DNA of 64,000 nucleotides from Haloferax mucosum ATCC BAA-1512 (GCF_000337815.1 NZ_AOLN01000004.1:221253-285252); one strand, 5' to 3'; shown: positions 17,102 to 26,129, counted from the first letter of the stretch. Notes: generated from the sequence alone by a model not told the origin. Translations and numbers: made by a program.

Positions 17102-17536
17102 ATGAGCGCCGACGACGCATCGAACGGAACGGCCTGCGGCTACACCGACTACGCCGACGGCGAGGCTCCCGAATCATTCCCGAAGACCGGCGACGGAGCC
17201 ACTGGCGTCGAAGCCGACATCTGGGAGGCCCTCTACGAAATCGAGGACCCCGAGATGCCGGTGAGCATCGTTGACCTCGGCCTCATCTACGACGTGCGCG
17301 TCGTCGAACAGGAGGGCGACGACGGCGAACCGGAGACGCTCGGTATCGTCGAGATGACCCTGACGTACACCGGGTGTCCGGCCCGCGACTACATCACGAA
17401 CGACGTGAAGTGTGCGATTCTCGCCTCCGGTGTCGATGACGCGGCTGTCAGGCTGAGATTCACGCCGGAATGGAACGTCAACATGGTAACCGAGGCGGGC
17501 CGCGAAGCGCTCCGCGACTTCGGACTGGGGGTGTGA
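17102..17536 (+). CDS. paaD: PaaD-like DUF59 protein (MIP18 domain only)
   Basis: The 144-residue protein carries the DUF59/MIP18 fold thought to help assemble iron or iron-sulfur centres of the oxygenase. The core is YEIEDPEMPVSIVDLGLIYDVRV (about residues 40-62), then VEMTLTYTGCPARDYITNDV with the conserved Cys, and WNVNMVTEAGREALRDFGLG at the end. Bacterial PaaD continues with a zinc ribbon after this point; here the frame stops and the ribbon is encoded by the next small gene. ATG at 17102, one base after the paaC stop, is chosen over the longer frame overlapping paaC. Confidence 0.9.
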   Translation: MSADDASNGTACGYTDYADGEAPESFPKTGDGATGVEADIWEALYEIEDPEMPVSIVDLGLIYDVRVVEQEGDDGEPETLGIVEMTLTYTGCPARDYITNDVKCAILASGVDDAAVRLRFTPEWNVNMVTEAGREALRDFGLGV

Positions 17537-17543
17537 TGCGGTG

Positions 17544-17711
17544 ATGCGCCGCTTCGACCCAAGTACCGATACGACCGGCGAAACGTCGGGTGCGGAGTGT
17601 CCCTACTGCGGTTCGACCGACACCGTCCGCGAGCATCCGAAAGGACCGGGACTCTGCCGCTCGATGCATTTCTGCAACGAGTGCCAAGAGCCGTTCCAGC
17701 GGTTCGAATAG
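17544..17711 (+). CDS. Zinc-ribbon micro-protein, detached C-terminal domain of PaaD
   Basis: The 55-residue protein reads MRRFDPSTDTTGE..., then CPYCGSTDTVREHPKGPGLC, RSMHFC and NECQEPFQRFE. The four Cys/CxxC pattern and the terminal CQEPFQRF match the zinc-ribbon tail of bacterial PaaD (CP-CGS ... C ... C--C-EPF). It starts seven bases after the paaD stop in the same operon, so the two products should act together. Some archaeal annotations name such genes paaE, but it is unrelated to the flavin reductase PaaE of bacteria. Confidence 0.85.
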   Translation: MRRFDPSTDTTGETSGAECPYCGSTDTVREHPKGPGLCRSMHFCNECQEPFQRFE

Positions 17712-17941
17712 CGCGACAATCGAGGTCCACGTTCGGCTCAGTCCATCGGAGCCGATTCGATTCGGTTCGACTTCTTTCGACTGTTTCCACGGTCCCACGC
17801 TCGCGGCCAGTAGTCGGCACTGCGTCGGTTCGACGTCGTAGTTGAAGGCTGAGTCGGCGTCGTCGTCGGTGCTGGTGTTGGCGTCGTCGTAGTCGAAGCC
17901 AACGTCGTGCGAGAAATCGAAACCGCGAGTCGCGTCCGCGC

Positions 17942-19393
17942 TCAGTGGATGTTGAGGTTGATGTTCTTCGCTTGGGTGAACTCACGGACGGCTTCTTCGC
18001 CCTGTTCGCGCCCGTGACCGCTCTGTTTCGTGCCGCCGAACGGCGTCTGTGGGAACGTCACCGGGTACTCGTTGACGCTGACCATCCCGTAGTCGAGCGC
18101 GCCCGCGACCTGGTGGGCACGAGAGAGTCCGTTCGTCCAGATGCCCGCGAGCAGTCCGTACGGCGAGTCGTTGGCGATTTCGATTGCCTCGTCTTGGTCG
18201 TCGAACTCGATGACAGAAAGCACCGGGCCGAAGATTTCCTCGCGTGCGACCGTCATGTCGTTTGTCACGTCGGTCAGAACGGTGGGTTCGACGAAGTAGC
18301 CGTCTTCTTTGTCCGCGGGGCGGCCGCCGCCGCAGGCGATAGTCGCTCCCTCGTCGGTTCCGATGGAGATGTATTCGAGGATGTCCGCCTGATGGGATTC
18401 GCTGACGACCGGTCCCATACGGCCGTCGTCGTCGATACCAGAGCCGAGGGGTGTCGATTCGGCGCGCTGGACGATTTTCTCGACGAGTTCGCCCGCGACG
18501 TCCTCGTGGACGAGCAGTCGAGACCCGGCCCAGCACATCTGTCCGGCGTTCATGAAGATGCCGTAGTGGACGCCTTTCGCGGCGGCGTCGAGGTCCGCGT
18601 CGGGGAAGACGATGTTCGGGCCTTTGCCGCCGAGTTCGAGCGTGACGCCGGTGACGTTCTGGGCCGCATCGGCCATGACTCGCTTGCCGATTTCGGTACT
18701 GCCGGTGAACGTGACGTGTTCGACGTCGGGGTGAGAGGCGACCGCCGACCCGGCACCCGACCCGGTTCCGGGAACGACGTTCACGACGCCGTCCGGAAGG
18801 CCGGCCGCTTCCGCGGCGAGACCGTAGTAGAGCGCGGAAAGCGGGGTCTGACTGGACGGTTTCAGTACCGCCGAGTTGCCGCAGGCGAGCGCGGGTGCGA
18901 GACTCCGACCCGCGAGTTGGAACGGGTAGTTCCACGGGACGATGTGTCCGGTGACGCCGAGCGGTTCGCGTGTCGTGTAGTTGACGCGCTGTCCGGGAAC
19001 CGGGTTGTAATCACCCGTCACCTTGTCCGTCCAGCCGGCGTAGTACCGGAAGGTGTCGATGACCATCTGCACTTCCATGCCGGCCTCGAACGGCGTCTTG
19101 CCGTTGTCGTGGGATTCGACGAGCGTAATCTCGTCTTTCCGGTCTTCGATGGCGTCGGCCATCGCGTTGAGCAGTTGGCCGCGCTCGGAAGGGCCCATGG
19201 TTCGCCACTCACTGCCGCGGGCCGCGGCGTCCGTCGCGGCCTCGACGGCGGCGTCAACGTCCGACTCGCCAGCACAGGCGACCGTAGCGTACAGTTCCTC
19301 CGTCGCGGGGTCGTGTGTCTCGATGGTCGCGTCCGATTCTGCGTCTACCCAATCTCCGTCGATGTAGAGACTCGTCGGGCCACTGTATTCCAT
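17942..19393 (-). CDS. NAD(P)-dependent aldehyde dehydrogenase
   Basis: The 483-residue enzyme of the ALDH superfamily oxidises an aldehyde to an acid. Visible are the cofactor motif FTGSTEIGKRV, the general base in LELGGKGPNIV, and the catalytic Cys in GQMCWAGSR. NYPFQLAGRSLAPALACGN and GGTKQSGHGREQG are family landmarks. In this setting it may oxidise phenylacetaldehyde to phenylacetate, or the semialdehyde from oxepin-CoA ring opening (the ALDH half of bacterial PaaZ). ATG at 19393 is preferred over a GTG six codons upstream. An AT-rich block (19415-19432) just upstream is its likely promoter. Confidence 0.9.
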   Translation of the reverse strand: MEYSGPTSLYIDGDWVDAESDATIETHDPATEELYATVACAGESDVDAAVEAATDAAARGSEWRTMGPSERGQLLNAMADAIEDRKDEITLVESHDNGKTPFEAGMEVQMVIDTFRYYAGWTDKVTGDYNPVPGQRVNYTTREPLGVTGHIVPWNYPFQLAGRSLAPALACGNSAVLKPSSQTPLSALYYGLAAEAAGLPDGVVNVVPGTGSGAGSAVASHPDVEHVTFTGSTEIGKRVMADAAQNVTGVTLELGGKGPNIVFPDADLDAAAKGVHYGIFMNAGQMCWAGSRLLVHEDVAGELVEKIVQRAESTPLGSGIDDDGRMGPVVSESHQADILEYISIGTDEGATIACGGGRPADKEDGYFVEPTVLTDVTNDMTVAREEIFGPVLSVIEFDDQDEAIEIANDSPYGLLAGIWTNGLSRAHQVAGALDYGMVSVNEYPVTFPQTPFGGTKQSGHGREQGEEAVREFTQAKNINLNIH

Positions 19394-19498
19394 TACATCG
19401 TAGCGTTCCACCCGAGATTATTAATTATTGTTGGTTACTGTAGTGATGGTGATACCGCCGGATTCGGTTCGGCCGGTAGAGAGCGCGTCGTAAAGTCG

Positions 19499-19882
19499 TT
19501 AGCCGGTCTTGTACACGCCTCTCGCGGTTGCGATGTGACTGCCGTCGGTCGCGTACACGTCTACATCGACGGTTCCGACATCGCCACCGAGTCGGGCCAC
19601 GTCGGCCTCGGCGCGCAGGTCGCCGGTCCCGGCGTTCAGGTAGTCGATTCGCATGTCGATGGTGGGGACCGGTTGGTCAACCTCGCTCACGAGCGCCGCA
19701 CCGCCGATGGTGTCCGCGAGAGTGAACGTGACGCCACCGTGGGCCATCACGGTGTCCGCGTTCCACGACAGTTCTTCGCGCATCTCGATGTAGCCTTCCG
19801 CGTGTCCATCTACCGCTTCGGTGACTTCGACGCCGAGCAACCGCGCGAACGGCATGCTCTCGAAGAACTCCTCGATGTCCAT
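19499..19882 (-). CDS. PaaI-type hotdog thioesterase
   Basis: The 127-residue single hotdog domain contains WNADTVMAHGGVTFTLADTIGGAAL, the PaaI signature with HGG and the catalytic Asp region. PaaI hydrolyses ring-hydroxylated or dead-end phenylacetyl-CoA derivatives and so frees CoA when the pathway stalls. It sits between the PaaK and aldehyde dehydrogenase genes, all leftward. A second related thioesterase is at 28362. Confidence 0.85.
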   Translation of the reverse strand: MDIEEFFESMPFARLLGVEVTEAVDGHAEGYIEMREELSWNADTVMAHGGVTFTLADTIGGAALVSEVDQPVPTIDMRIDYLNAGTGDLRAEADVARLGGDVGTVDVDVYATDGSHIATARGVYKTG

Positions 19883-19927
19883 AGTTGTCTATTTCAGGCG
19901 GTTGTTAAGTTCGTTTCGTCGGTCGAA

Positions 19928-19984
19928 GCCGAGTTCGGTGCATCCAACGGGGGTACCTGCCGAGTTCGGTGAGTCCAGCAGGGA
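19928..19984. repeat. Imperfect 26-base direct repeat
   Basis: GCCGAGTTCGGTG followed by a similar TCCA-C-GGG segment occurs at 19928-19953 and 19959-19984, a period of 31 bases. It lies in the gap between two leftward genes, upstream of the PaaI start. Function unknown. Confidence 0.4.
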
Positions 19985-20036
19985 CGCGCGTTCCGAGTCC
20001 GACGAGTCTCGCTAACCGGGACCATCGCCAGCCGAA

Positions 20037-21338
20037 TCACCGATGGTCGTAGACGCGCCGGACTTTCCCGACCGCGGTCCGTTCGATACTACCCGCGTCA
20101 ACGAGGTCGATTTCGTCCGGCGTGAACCCGAGTACGTCCGAGAGCCGCTTTCGAATGCGGCGTTCGAGGTCGGCAATCGACCCGTCGAAATCCTCGACGA
20201 GTTCGACAGTCAGGTCGAGTCGGTCGAGGCTGTCGTCGCGTCGGAGGTCGATTCGGTAGTGCGGCGCGACCTCGTCGAATTCGAGGACGACCGATTCGAC
20301 CTCGCTCGGGTAGAAGTTGACCCCGCGGACGATGAGCAGGTCGTCGGCGCGCCCGGTGACGCCATCCATCCGAACGCAGGTTCGGCCGCACTCGCAAGTC
20401 TCGGAGTCGAGGGTCGTGAGGTCGCCCGTCCGGTAGCGTAAAACGGGGAGTGCGTCTTTCGTTAGCGTGGTCAACACGAGTTCGCCCTCCTCGCCTTCCG
20501 CGACCGGGTCGCCCGTGTCGGGGTCGATAACCTCGGGATAGAAGTGGTCTTCCCAGATGTGCATTCCGGCCTGTTCGGAGCATTCGACGGCGACACCGGG
20601 ACCGATGATTTCCGAGAGACCGTAGTTTTCGACCGCGAGCGCGTCGAATTTGGTCTCGATTTCGTTTCGCATCGGCTCGGTACACGGTTCCGCACCGTAG
20701 AGAATCACCGACAGTGGGAGGTCGGCCGGGTCGTATCCCATGTCGTCGGCGACTTCTGCGAGGTAAAGCGCGTAGGAGGGTGTGAGACAGATGGCGTCGC
20801 TTTCGAGGTCGGCGAGCATCTCGACTTGTCGTTGGGTGTTGCCGCCGCCGGTCGGGACGACCGCCATTCCCATCGCGGTCGCCCCGTCGTGGAAGCCGAG
20901 ACCACCGGTGAAGAGACCGTAGCTGTACGCGTTCTGCAGTGAGTCGTCGCTCGTCAGCCCAGCACCGCGGAAGCCGCGGGCCATCACGTCGCGCCAGATT
21001 GCGAGGTCGTCGCGGGTGTAGCCGACGATTTTAGGCTTACCTGTCGTTCCCGACGATGCGTGAATCCGAACCACGTCGTCCATCTCGACCGCGAACATGC
21101 CCGTCGGGTAGTTGTCGCGGAAATCCTCTTTCGTCGTAAACGGGAGCTTCGAGAGGTCTTCGACGCTCTCGATGTCGTCCGGCGTCAACCCGTGTTCGTC
21201 GAACGTCTCGCGGTAGAAATCGACGTTCTCGTAGGCGTGTCGAACCACCCGCCGAAGCCGCCGGTTCTGCAAGCGGCGCAACTCCGGTCTCGGAAGTCGC
21301 GTCGGGTCGGCCTCGTCGCTGGAACTCATCGCCTGCAT
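20037..21338 (-). CDS. paaK: Phenylacetate-CoA ligase, PaaK family (copy 1)
   Basis: This AMP-forming ligase activates phenylacetate (or a related aryl acid) to its CoA thioester, the entry step of the pathway. The P-loop-like motif is HASSGTTGKPKIVGYTRDDL (about residues 93-112), with YGLSEIIGPGVAVE, YRTGDLT, the zinc-like Cys pair CECGRTC, and GRADDLLIVRGVNFYPSEVE. The 433-residue length matches PaaK. It is one of two paralogues; the other is at 28951, and the pair share blocks of near-identical DNA. It follows the Liv-type transporter genes. A second ATG at 21329 is equally possible. Confidence 0.93.
   Translation of the reverse strand: MQAMSSSDEADPTRLPRPELRRLQNRRLRRVVRHAYENVDFYRETFDEHGLTPDDIESVEDLSKLPFTTKEDFRDNYPTGMFAVEMDDVVRIHASSGTTGKPKIVGYTRDDLAIWRDVMARGFRGAGLTSDDSLQNAYSYGLFTGGLGFHDGATAMGMAVVPTGGGNTQRQVEMLADLESDAICLTPSYALYLAEVADDMGYDPADLPLSVILYGAEPCTEPMRNEIETKFDALAVENYGLSEIIGPGVAVECSEQAGMHIWEDHFYPEVIDPDTGDPVAEGEEGELVLTTLTKDALPVLRYRTGDLTTLDSETCECGRTCVRMDGVTGRADDLLIVRGVNFYPSEVESVVLEFDEVAPHYRIDLRRDDSLDRLDLTVELVEDFDGSIADLERRIRKRLSDVLGFTPDEIDLVDAGSIERTAVGKVRRVYDHR
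21002..21233. repeat. Near-identical block shared by the two paaK-type genes (copy 1)
   Basis: These 232 bases match 29922-30153 with only two differences (an A/G at the ATTTTAGG position and a C/T in AAATCCTC), while DNA on both sides diverges at once. A second block of 82 identical bases pairs 20254-20335 with 29174-29255. The patchy pattern points to gene conversion between the paralogues. Confidence 0.85.
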
Positions 21339-21409
21339 GTCGTCGGTACGTTCACAAAAGATTATTCACGACCAGGTGGTGCGACCGAAACGGGAACCGA
21401 GACCGCGGG

Positions 21410-22138
21410 TTAGTCGGCGACCGAGACGCCGAGGTAGCGGTCGAGGATTTCGTCGGCGGCCGCAACCTCGTCGGACGGGCCTTCGTGGACGACCTGTCCT
21501 TTGTCGAGGATGTACACGTAGTCGGCGATGTCGAGGGCGACTTGGACGTTCTGTTCGACGAGGAGAATCGTCGCGCCCTCGTCGTTCAGTTCCTCGACTT
21601 TCCGTTGAACTTGCTTGACGATAGACGGTGCGAGTCCCTCGGTCGGTTCGTCCAGCATCAACAGGTCCGGCGCGGAGACGAGCGCGCGAGCGATTGCGAG
21701 CATCTGCTGTTCGCCGCCGGAGAGGGCCGCGCCCTTGCTGTTTCGGTGCCGCGAGAGGTTCTCGAACTCGCCGACGATTGCTTCGACCGACGGCTTGGCA
21801 GTGTCTCGTCGGCCGCCGAGACGGCCGATTTCGATGTTCTCCGTGACGGTTAACCCCGGGAAGATACGCCGTTCTTCGGGAACGAGCGCGATGCCTTCGC
21901 GGGCGGTCTTCTCCGGTGAGAGCGCGGTAATGTCGGTCCCGTCGAACGTGACCGACCCGGCGGCGGGTGACACGCTCCCGAGGATGCTCCGGAGCGTCGT
22001 CGTCTTTCCGACGCCGTTGCGACCGATGAGCGTGACGACCGACCCGGCCGGAACGTCGAGGTCCACACCCTGGAGGACGCGAGTCGAACCGTAGCCCGAG
22101 ACGAGCCCTCGAACCGACAGCAGTGGGTCGGCGCTCAC
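21410..22138 (-). CDS. livF: Liv-type ABC transporter ATP-binding protein (LivF)
   Basis: This cytoplasmic ATPase belongs to the HAAT (branched-chain amino acid/amide) ABC importers. It has Walker A GRNGVGKTTTLRS, signature LSGGEQQMLAIARAL, Walker B LLMLDEPTEGLAP and the switch His in LLVEQNV region. The LivF mark is IPEERRIFPGLTV-like (LVPEERRIFPGLTVTENI). It overlaps livG by four bases. With a paaK gene directly downstream, an aromatic acid is a more likely substrate than an amino acid, but this is inference. Confidence 0.92.
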   Translation of the reverse strand: MSADPLLSVRGLVSGYGSTRVLQGVDLDVPAGSVVTLIGRNGVGKTTTLRSILGSVSPAAGSVTFDGTDITALSPEKTAREGIALVPEERRIFPGLTVTENIEIGRLGGRRDTAKPSVEAIVGEFENLSRHRNSKGAALSGGEQQMLAIARALVSAPDLLMLDEPTEGLAPSIVKQVQRKVEELNDEGATILLVEQNVQVALDIADYVYILDKGQVVHEGPSDEVAAADEILDRYLGVSVAD

Positions 22139-22899
22139 GCCTCGACACCCCCAAAGTACGCCTCACGGACGTCCGGGTCCTCCGAGACGGCGTCCGGCGT
22201 CCCTTCGGCCAAGACCGCCCCCCTGTGGAGTACCGTAATGCGGTCCGAGACGCGCATCACGAGGTCGATGTCGTGTTCGATGAGAAGTAACGTCCGGTCC
22301 GAAAGCACCTCGTCGATGAGGTCCATCGTCGCTCGCGTCTCCTCGGCGCTCATGCCCGCGGTCGGTTCGTCGAGCAAGACCATATCCGGGTCCGTTGCGA
22401 GCACGATAGCGATTTCGAGGCGGCGTTTGTCGCCGTAGGCGAGCACGTCCGCCGGTTCGTCGCCCCGGCCCAACAACCCAGAGCGGTCGAGCACGCGGTC
22501 TGTGTGTTCGTTGACGTCGTCGAAGGAGGTGGCTCGCTGGAGGAACTCTTCGACGGGTTTGAATCCGCCCTCGCGGGCGGCCTGCGCGGCGAGTCGAACG
22601 TTCTCGCGGACCGTAAGCCCCGAAAAGACGTTCGTGATCTGGAACGAGCGACCGAGGCCGCGGCGAACGCGTTGGTGCGGCGGAAGGCCGGTTACGTCCT
22701 CACCGTTGAACGTCACCGTCCCGTGGGTCGGGCGAAGCGCGCCGGTGAGGAGATTGAACGTCGTCGTCTTCCCGGCCCCGTTGGGACCGATGAGACTCCG
22801 GAACTCGCCTTGTTCGACTTCGAGGTTCACGTCGTCAACGGCGACGAGGTTACCGAACTCCTTCGTGAGGTCTGTCGTCTGTAATATCGGGTCAGTCAT
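22135..22899 (-). CDS. livG: Liv-type ABC transporter ATP-binding protein (LivG)
   Basis: This is the second ATPase of the HAAT importer. It has Walker A GPNGAGKTTTFNLLTG, the LivG-specific GLGRSFQITNVFSGLTV, a degenerate signature (VLAYGDKRRLEIAIVLA), Walker B MVLLDEPTAGMS and IEHDIDLVM. The LAYG-xxR signature in place of LSGGQ is normal in LivG. It overlaps both neighbours (four bases with livF, eight with the permease gene), so the genes are probably co-translated. Confidence 0.92.
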   Translation of the reverse strand: MTDPILQTTDLTKEFGNLVAVDDVNLEVEQGEFRSLIGPNGAGKTTTFNLLTGALRPTHGTVTFNGEDVTGLPPHQRVRRGLGRSFQITNVFSGLTVRENVRLAAQAAREGGFKPVEEFLQRATSFDDVNEHTDRVLDRSGLLGRGDEPADVLAYGDKRRLEIAIVLATDPDMVLLDEPTAGMSAEETRATMDLIDEVLSDRTLLLIEHDIDLVMRVSDRITVLHRGAVLAEGTPDAVSEDPDVREAYFGGVEA

Positions 22900-24868
22900 G
22901 TTGTTCTACCTCCGCTTCTTTGACGCCGGTTCGGTCACGAATCACGGGACCGACCATCGGGTGTTCGGCCACCGTCTGCGGGAGCGACACGAGTCCCCGC
23001 GGGACGAAGATGACGAAGAGGACGAACAGCACGCCGATGACGAGTTGCCACTGCTCAATGTACGACGAGAGGATGTCCTCCGCGGCGACGAAGACACCCG
23101 CACCGAGCATCGGCCCGTAAAGCGTCCCCATGCCGCCGAGAACGGTCATGACGATGACCTCGCCGGAGTTTATCCAGTGGAGGAACGACGGGGCGACGTA
23201 GCCGTTGTTGGCGGCGAACAGCCCGCCCGCGAGCCCGGCGAGACCGCCGGAGACGACGAAGGCGCGGCGCTTGTAGGCCGTCACGTCGTACCCGATGAAC
23301 GACGCTCGCTCCTCGCTTTCGCGGATGGACTGCAAGACGGTTCCGAAGGGAGCGCGAATGAGGCGTCGAGCCAGCAGGTACGACCCAACGACGACCGCGA
23401 GAAGGAAGTAGTACTGGACGATACCGCCGTCGAGCGTGAAGACACCGAGCGGGACCTCGAACTCCCGGGGGTCGATGCCGAGACCTGCGAGCCCGTAGAA
23501 CACGTCCACGCCGAAGAGACCGTCAGACCCGCCAGTGAAGTCGAACTTGAACACGGCGTTGTAGAACAACTCCGCGAATCCGAGGGTAATCATGGCGAAA
23601 AACACCCCCGACACGCGTATCGAGAGATAGCCGACACCCCACGCGATGGCCGCACAGACCGCGACAGCGACGAGAAGTGCGACGAGCACCGACGGCGAGA
23701 CGTGCATGAGCGTCAGGACCGAGGCGTACGCGCCGACGCCGTAGAACAGCGTGTGGCCGAGCGAGACGAGGCCCGCATAGCCGAGCACGAGGTCCAGACT
23801 GAGCGCGAACAGCGCCCAGATGAGGATGTCTTCGAGGAGCGTCACGGAGTAGGTGACGCCCGTCAACTCGGCGAAGAAGGGAACGACCACGAGCACGCCG
23901 ACGGCGGCGTAGCCGATTTTCGCTCGCGTTTCGGACGACAACACCCCGCCGCCGGACCCGTGGAGGAGCGCGCCGTCGTGGTGTTCGCCGCCGCCGATGC
24001 TCGTTCCGAACAGCCCCGTGGGGCGGACGACGAGCACGGCAATCATGAGCAGGAAGACGATGAGACCCTCCAAAAACGGCGTGTACGTACGGGCGAACGT
24101 CTGGACGAGTCCGACGAACAGTCCGCCGACGACCGCGCCGCGGAACGACCCGAGACCGCCGAGCACGACGATGACGAACGCCGGGATGATGACGCTCGAC
24201 CCCATCGTCGGGCTGACGTTCTGGTACGCACCGAGGACGATACCGGCCACGCCCGCGAGCGCCGCGCCGAACCCGAAGGTCAGCGTGTAGTAGCGGTCGA
24301 TGTTGATGCCGAGATTACGGACCATCTCGCGGTCCTCCGACCCGGCGCGGATAATCATCCCGAAGCGGGTGCGGTTCAGGAGGAGCCACGTCCCGAGTGC
24401 GAGCGCCGACCCGAAGATGATGATGCCGTAGTTATACAGCGAGTAGTTGAACCCGAACAGCGCGACCGGTTGGTCGAGCACCGACGGGATGGGAAACGGC
24501 TGGGCCGACTTGCCCCACACCGACGTGATGAGGTCGTTGATGATGAGAACGAGTCCGAACGTCAAGAGGATGTGGTACAGCGGGTCGCGGCCGTACAGTC
24601 GCTTGACAGTGAGTCGTTCGATAGCCATACCGATGACGCCGACGAGCAGGGGTGCGACGACGAGGGCGACCCAGAAGCCCGCGCCGCCGAGCGGTCCGGC
24701 GATGGCGAACGCGAAGTACGCGCCGAGGGCGAACAACTCGCCGTGGGCGAAGTTGATGACGTCCATGACGCCGAAGATGATGGACAGCCCCGCCGCGAGA
24801 AGGACGTAGACCATGCCGACGACCAGCCCGTTGAGAACCTGCTCTGCGACTGCGCTGGCGACAGACAT
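22892..24868 (-). CDS. Fused LivH-LivM permease of HAAT-type ABC importer
   Basis: The 658-residue polytopic membrane protein joins the two permeases that are usually separate. Residues 1-290 are LivH-like (QVLNGLVVGMVYVLLAAGLS ... VVLGGLGSFRGAVVGGLFVG). A hydrophilic linker of some 25 residues follows (GGGEHHDGALLHGSGGGVL). Residues 320-640 are LivM-like (LSLDLVLGYAGLVSLGHTLFYGVGAY ... SIRESEERASFIGYDV ... GGLAGLAGGLFAANNGYV). The paired FGA/GGLG EAA-like loops in both halves suggest one polypeptide supplies the whole pore. One base separates it from the binding-protein gene. Confidence 0.92.
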   Translation of the reverse strand: MSVASAVAEQVLNGLVVGMVYVLLAAGLSIIFGVMDVINFAHGELFALGAYFAFAIAGPLGGAGFWVALVVAPLLVGVIGMAIERLTVKRLYGRDPLYHILLTFGLVLIINDLITSVWGKSAQPFPIPSVLDQPVALFGFNYSLYNYGIIIFGSALALGTWLLLNRTRFGMIIRAGSEDREMVRNLGINIDRYYTLTFGFGAALAGVAGIVLGAYQNVSPTMGSSVIIPAFVIVVLGGLGSFRGAVVGGLFVGLVQTFARTYTPFLEGLIVFLLMIAVLVVRPTGLFGTSIGGGEHHDGALLHGSGGGVLSSETRAKIGYAAVGVLVVVPFFAELTGVTYSVTLLEDILIWALFALSLDLVLGYAGLVSLGHTLFYGVGAYASVLTLMHVSPSVLVALLVAVAVCAAIAWGVGYLSIRVSGVFFAMITLGFAELFYNAVFKFDFTGGSDGLFGVDVFYGLAGLGIDPREFEVPLGVFTLDGGIVQYYFLLAVVVGSYLLARRLIRAPFGTVLQSIRESEERASFIGYDVTAYKRRAFVVSGGLAGLAGGLFAANNGYVAPSFLHWINSGEVIVMTVLGGMGTLYGPMLGAGVFVAAEDILSSYIEQWQLVIGVLFVLFVIFVPRGLVSLPQTVAEHPMVGPVIRDRTGVKEAEVEQHD

Positions 24869-24869
24869 A

Positions 24870-26129
24870 CTAGAGGGTGCAACCGAGTTCGCCGCAGTCG
24901 GGGAGCGCGTCCACGCCGTCTATCATCTCGCCGAGTTCGACGGCCGCGGGCCCGCTTCCACCCTCGGGGGCGACGAGTTCGCCCGGCCACACCGGGTTCA
25001 TCGCCTGGTGGTCGCAGTCGCGGAACTGGTTCGGCCCGAGTATCGTATCCATCTCCAAGCCCGGAAGCACGTCTTTGACTTCCGCCGGGTCGGTCGAACC
25101 CGCCTCCGCGATACCGCGGGCGGTCATCCGAATCGACATGTACGCCGCCCGCGCGAAGTTGTCGGGCATCGCATCGTATTCGCTCTGATAGGCCTCGACG
25201 AACGACTGGTTGTCGCCGGTTTCGAGCGACGGCAGGTAGCGGACGCCGCCGTAGGTTCCGTAGGCCGCCTCACCGAGCGCGCCGCGGACGACCGAGAAGG
25301 TCATCGTCGGCGACATGAGATTGACGTTTTCTTTGAGGCCCTGACTGGCCGCCTGCTTGACGAAGTTGATGAGGTCGCCGCCGGTCATGCCGAGGACGGC
25401 GACGTCGGCGTCGGAGTTGGAGATTTGACTAACGTAGGAGTTGTAGTTGGTCGAGCCGAGTTGTGACCGACTGCGACCGACGACTTCGATGTCGTGGCCG
25501 TCCCGCATACGCGTTTCGACGCGTTCCATCACCGATTCGCCGTAAGCGTAGTCGGCGATGTGGAACCAGACGTTCGTGCCGAGGTTCTCGGCGGTGTAGT
25601 CGGAGACGGCTTCGGCCATCTGCGCGGTGTTCGTCTCCGCTCGGAAGACCCACTCGTTACAGTTCGACCCGGTGATTGGAACCGCCGCTCCGCCGGGATT
25701 GTACAACACTTCTTCCTCCGCGGCGAACTCGTTGAGCGCGAGCGCGACGCTGGACGAAATCGCACCCATGAGATACGACGCGCCGTCCTGTTCGACGACC
25801 GACTGCGCCCGTCGACGACCGGTCGATGGGTCGGCTTCGGTGTCCTCGTAGACCCCCGTGATTTCCACGTCGATGTCGTCGTTCTCGTTGACGTGGCGGA
25901 TAGCAAGTTCGGCTCCGTTTCGCTGTCCGACCGCGAGGCCACCATAGGGACCAGTCATCGGACTTATGACCCCGTACGTGATGGCGTTTGTCCCGCCCCC
26001 GCCAGCGTCTCCGAGACAGCCTGCGACGCCGGTCAGTCCGGTCATGCCAGCCAGCCCCGCCGCTTGTACGAACCGCCGTCGTGACGGACGTGGCTCACCG
26101 CCACCAATGGATGAGTTATCGTCTCTCAT
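24870..26129 (-). CDS. Liv-type ABC transporter substrate-binding lipoprotein
   Basis: This is the extracellular binding protein of the HAAT importer. A Tat signal (SRRRFVQAAGLAGMTGLTGVAGC) ends in a lipobox Cys near residue 38, and the two-lobed LivK-like domain starts AITYGVISPMTGPYGGLAVGQRNGAELAI. The SNCNEWVFRAETNTAQMAEAVSDY segment is typical of aromatic-acid or amide binders in this family. ATG at 26129 (MRDDNSSIGGG) gives a compact signal peptide; upstream Met codons would add a hydrophobic stretch before the RRR motif. It is the first gene of the operon that runs through the permease, ATPases and paaK. Confidence 0.92.
   Translation of the reverse strand: MRDDNSSIGGGEPRPSRRRFVQAAGLAGMTGLTGVAGCLGDAGGGGTNAITYGVISPMTGPYGGLAVGQRNGAELAIRHVNENDDIDVEITGVYEDTEADPSTGRRRAQSVVEQDGASYLMGAISSSVALALNEFAAEEEVLYNPGGAAVPITGSNCNEWVFRAETNTAQMAEAVSDYTAENLGTNVWFHIADYAYGESVMERVETRMRDGHDIEVVGRSRSQLGSTNYNSYVSQISNSDADVAVLGMTGGDLINFVKQAASQGLKENVNLMSPTMTFSVVRGALGEAAYGTYGGVRYLPSLETGDNQSFVEAYQSEYDAMPDNFARAAYMSIRMTARGIAEAGSTDPAEVKDVLPGLEMDTILGPNQFRDCDHQAMNPVWPGELVAPEGGSGPAAVELGEMIDGVDALPDCGELGCTL

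Noticed and set aside
17945..19972. A 675-codon plus-strand frame opposite the aldehyde dehydrogenase and PaaI genes
   Set aside because: Antisense shadow; the minus strand carries complete enzyme motifs.
22502..25078. An 858-codon open frame on the plus strand opposite the Liv transporter genes
   Set aside because: It is the antisense shadow of GC-rich coding DNA: it is extremely Glu/Asp/Arg-rich without any domain, while the minus strand has the transporter motifs.
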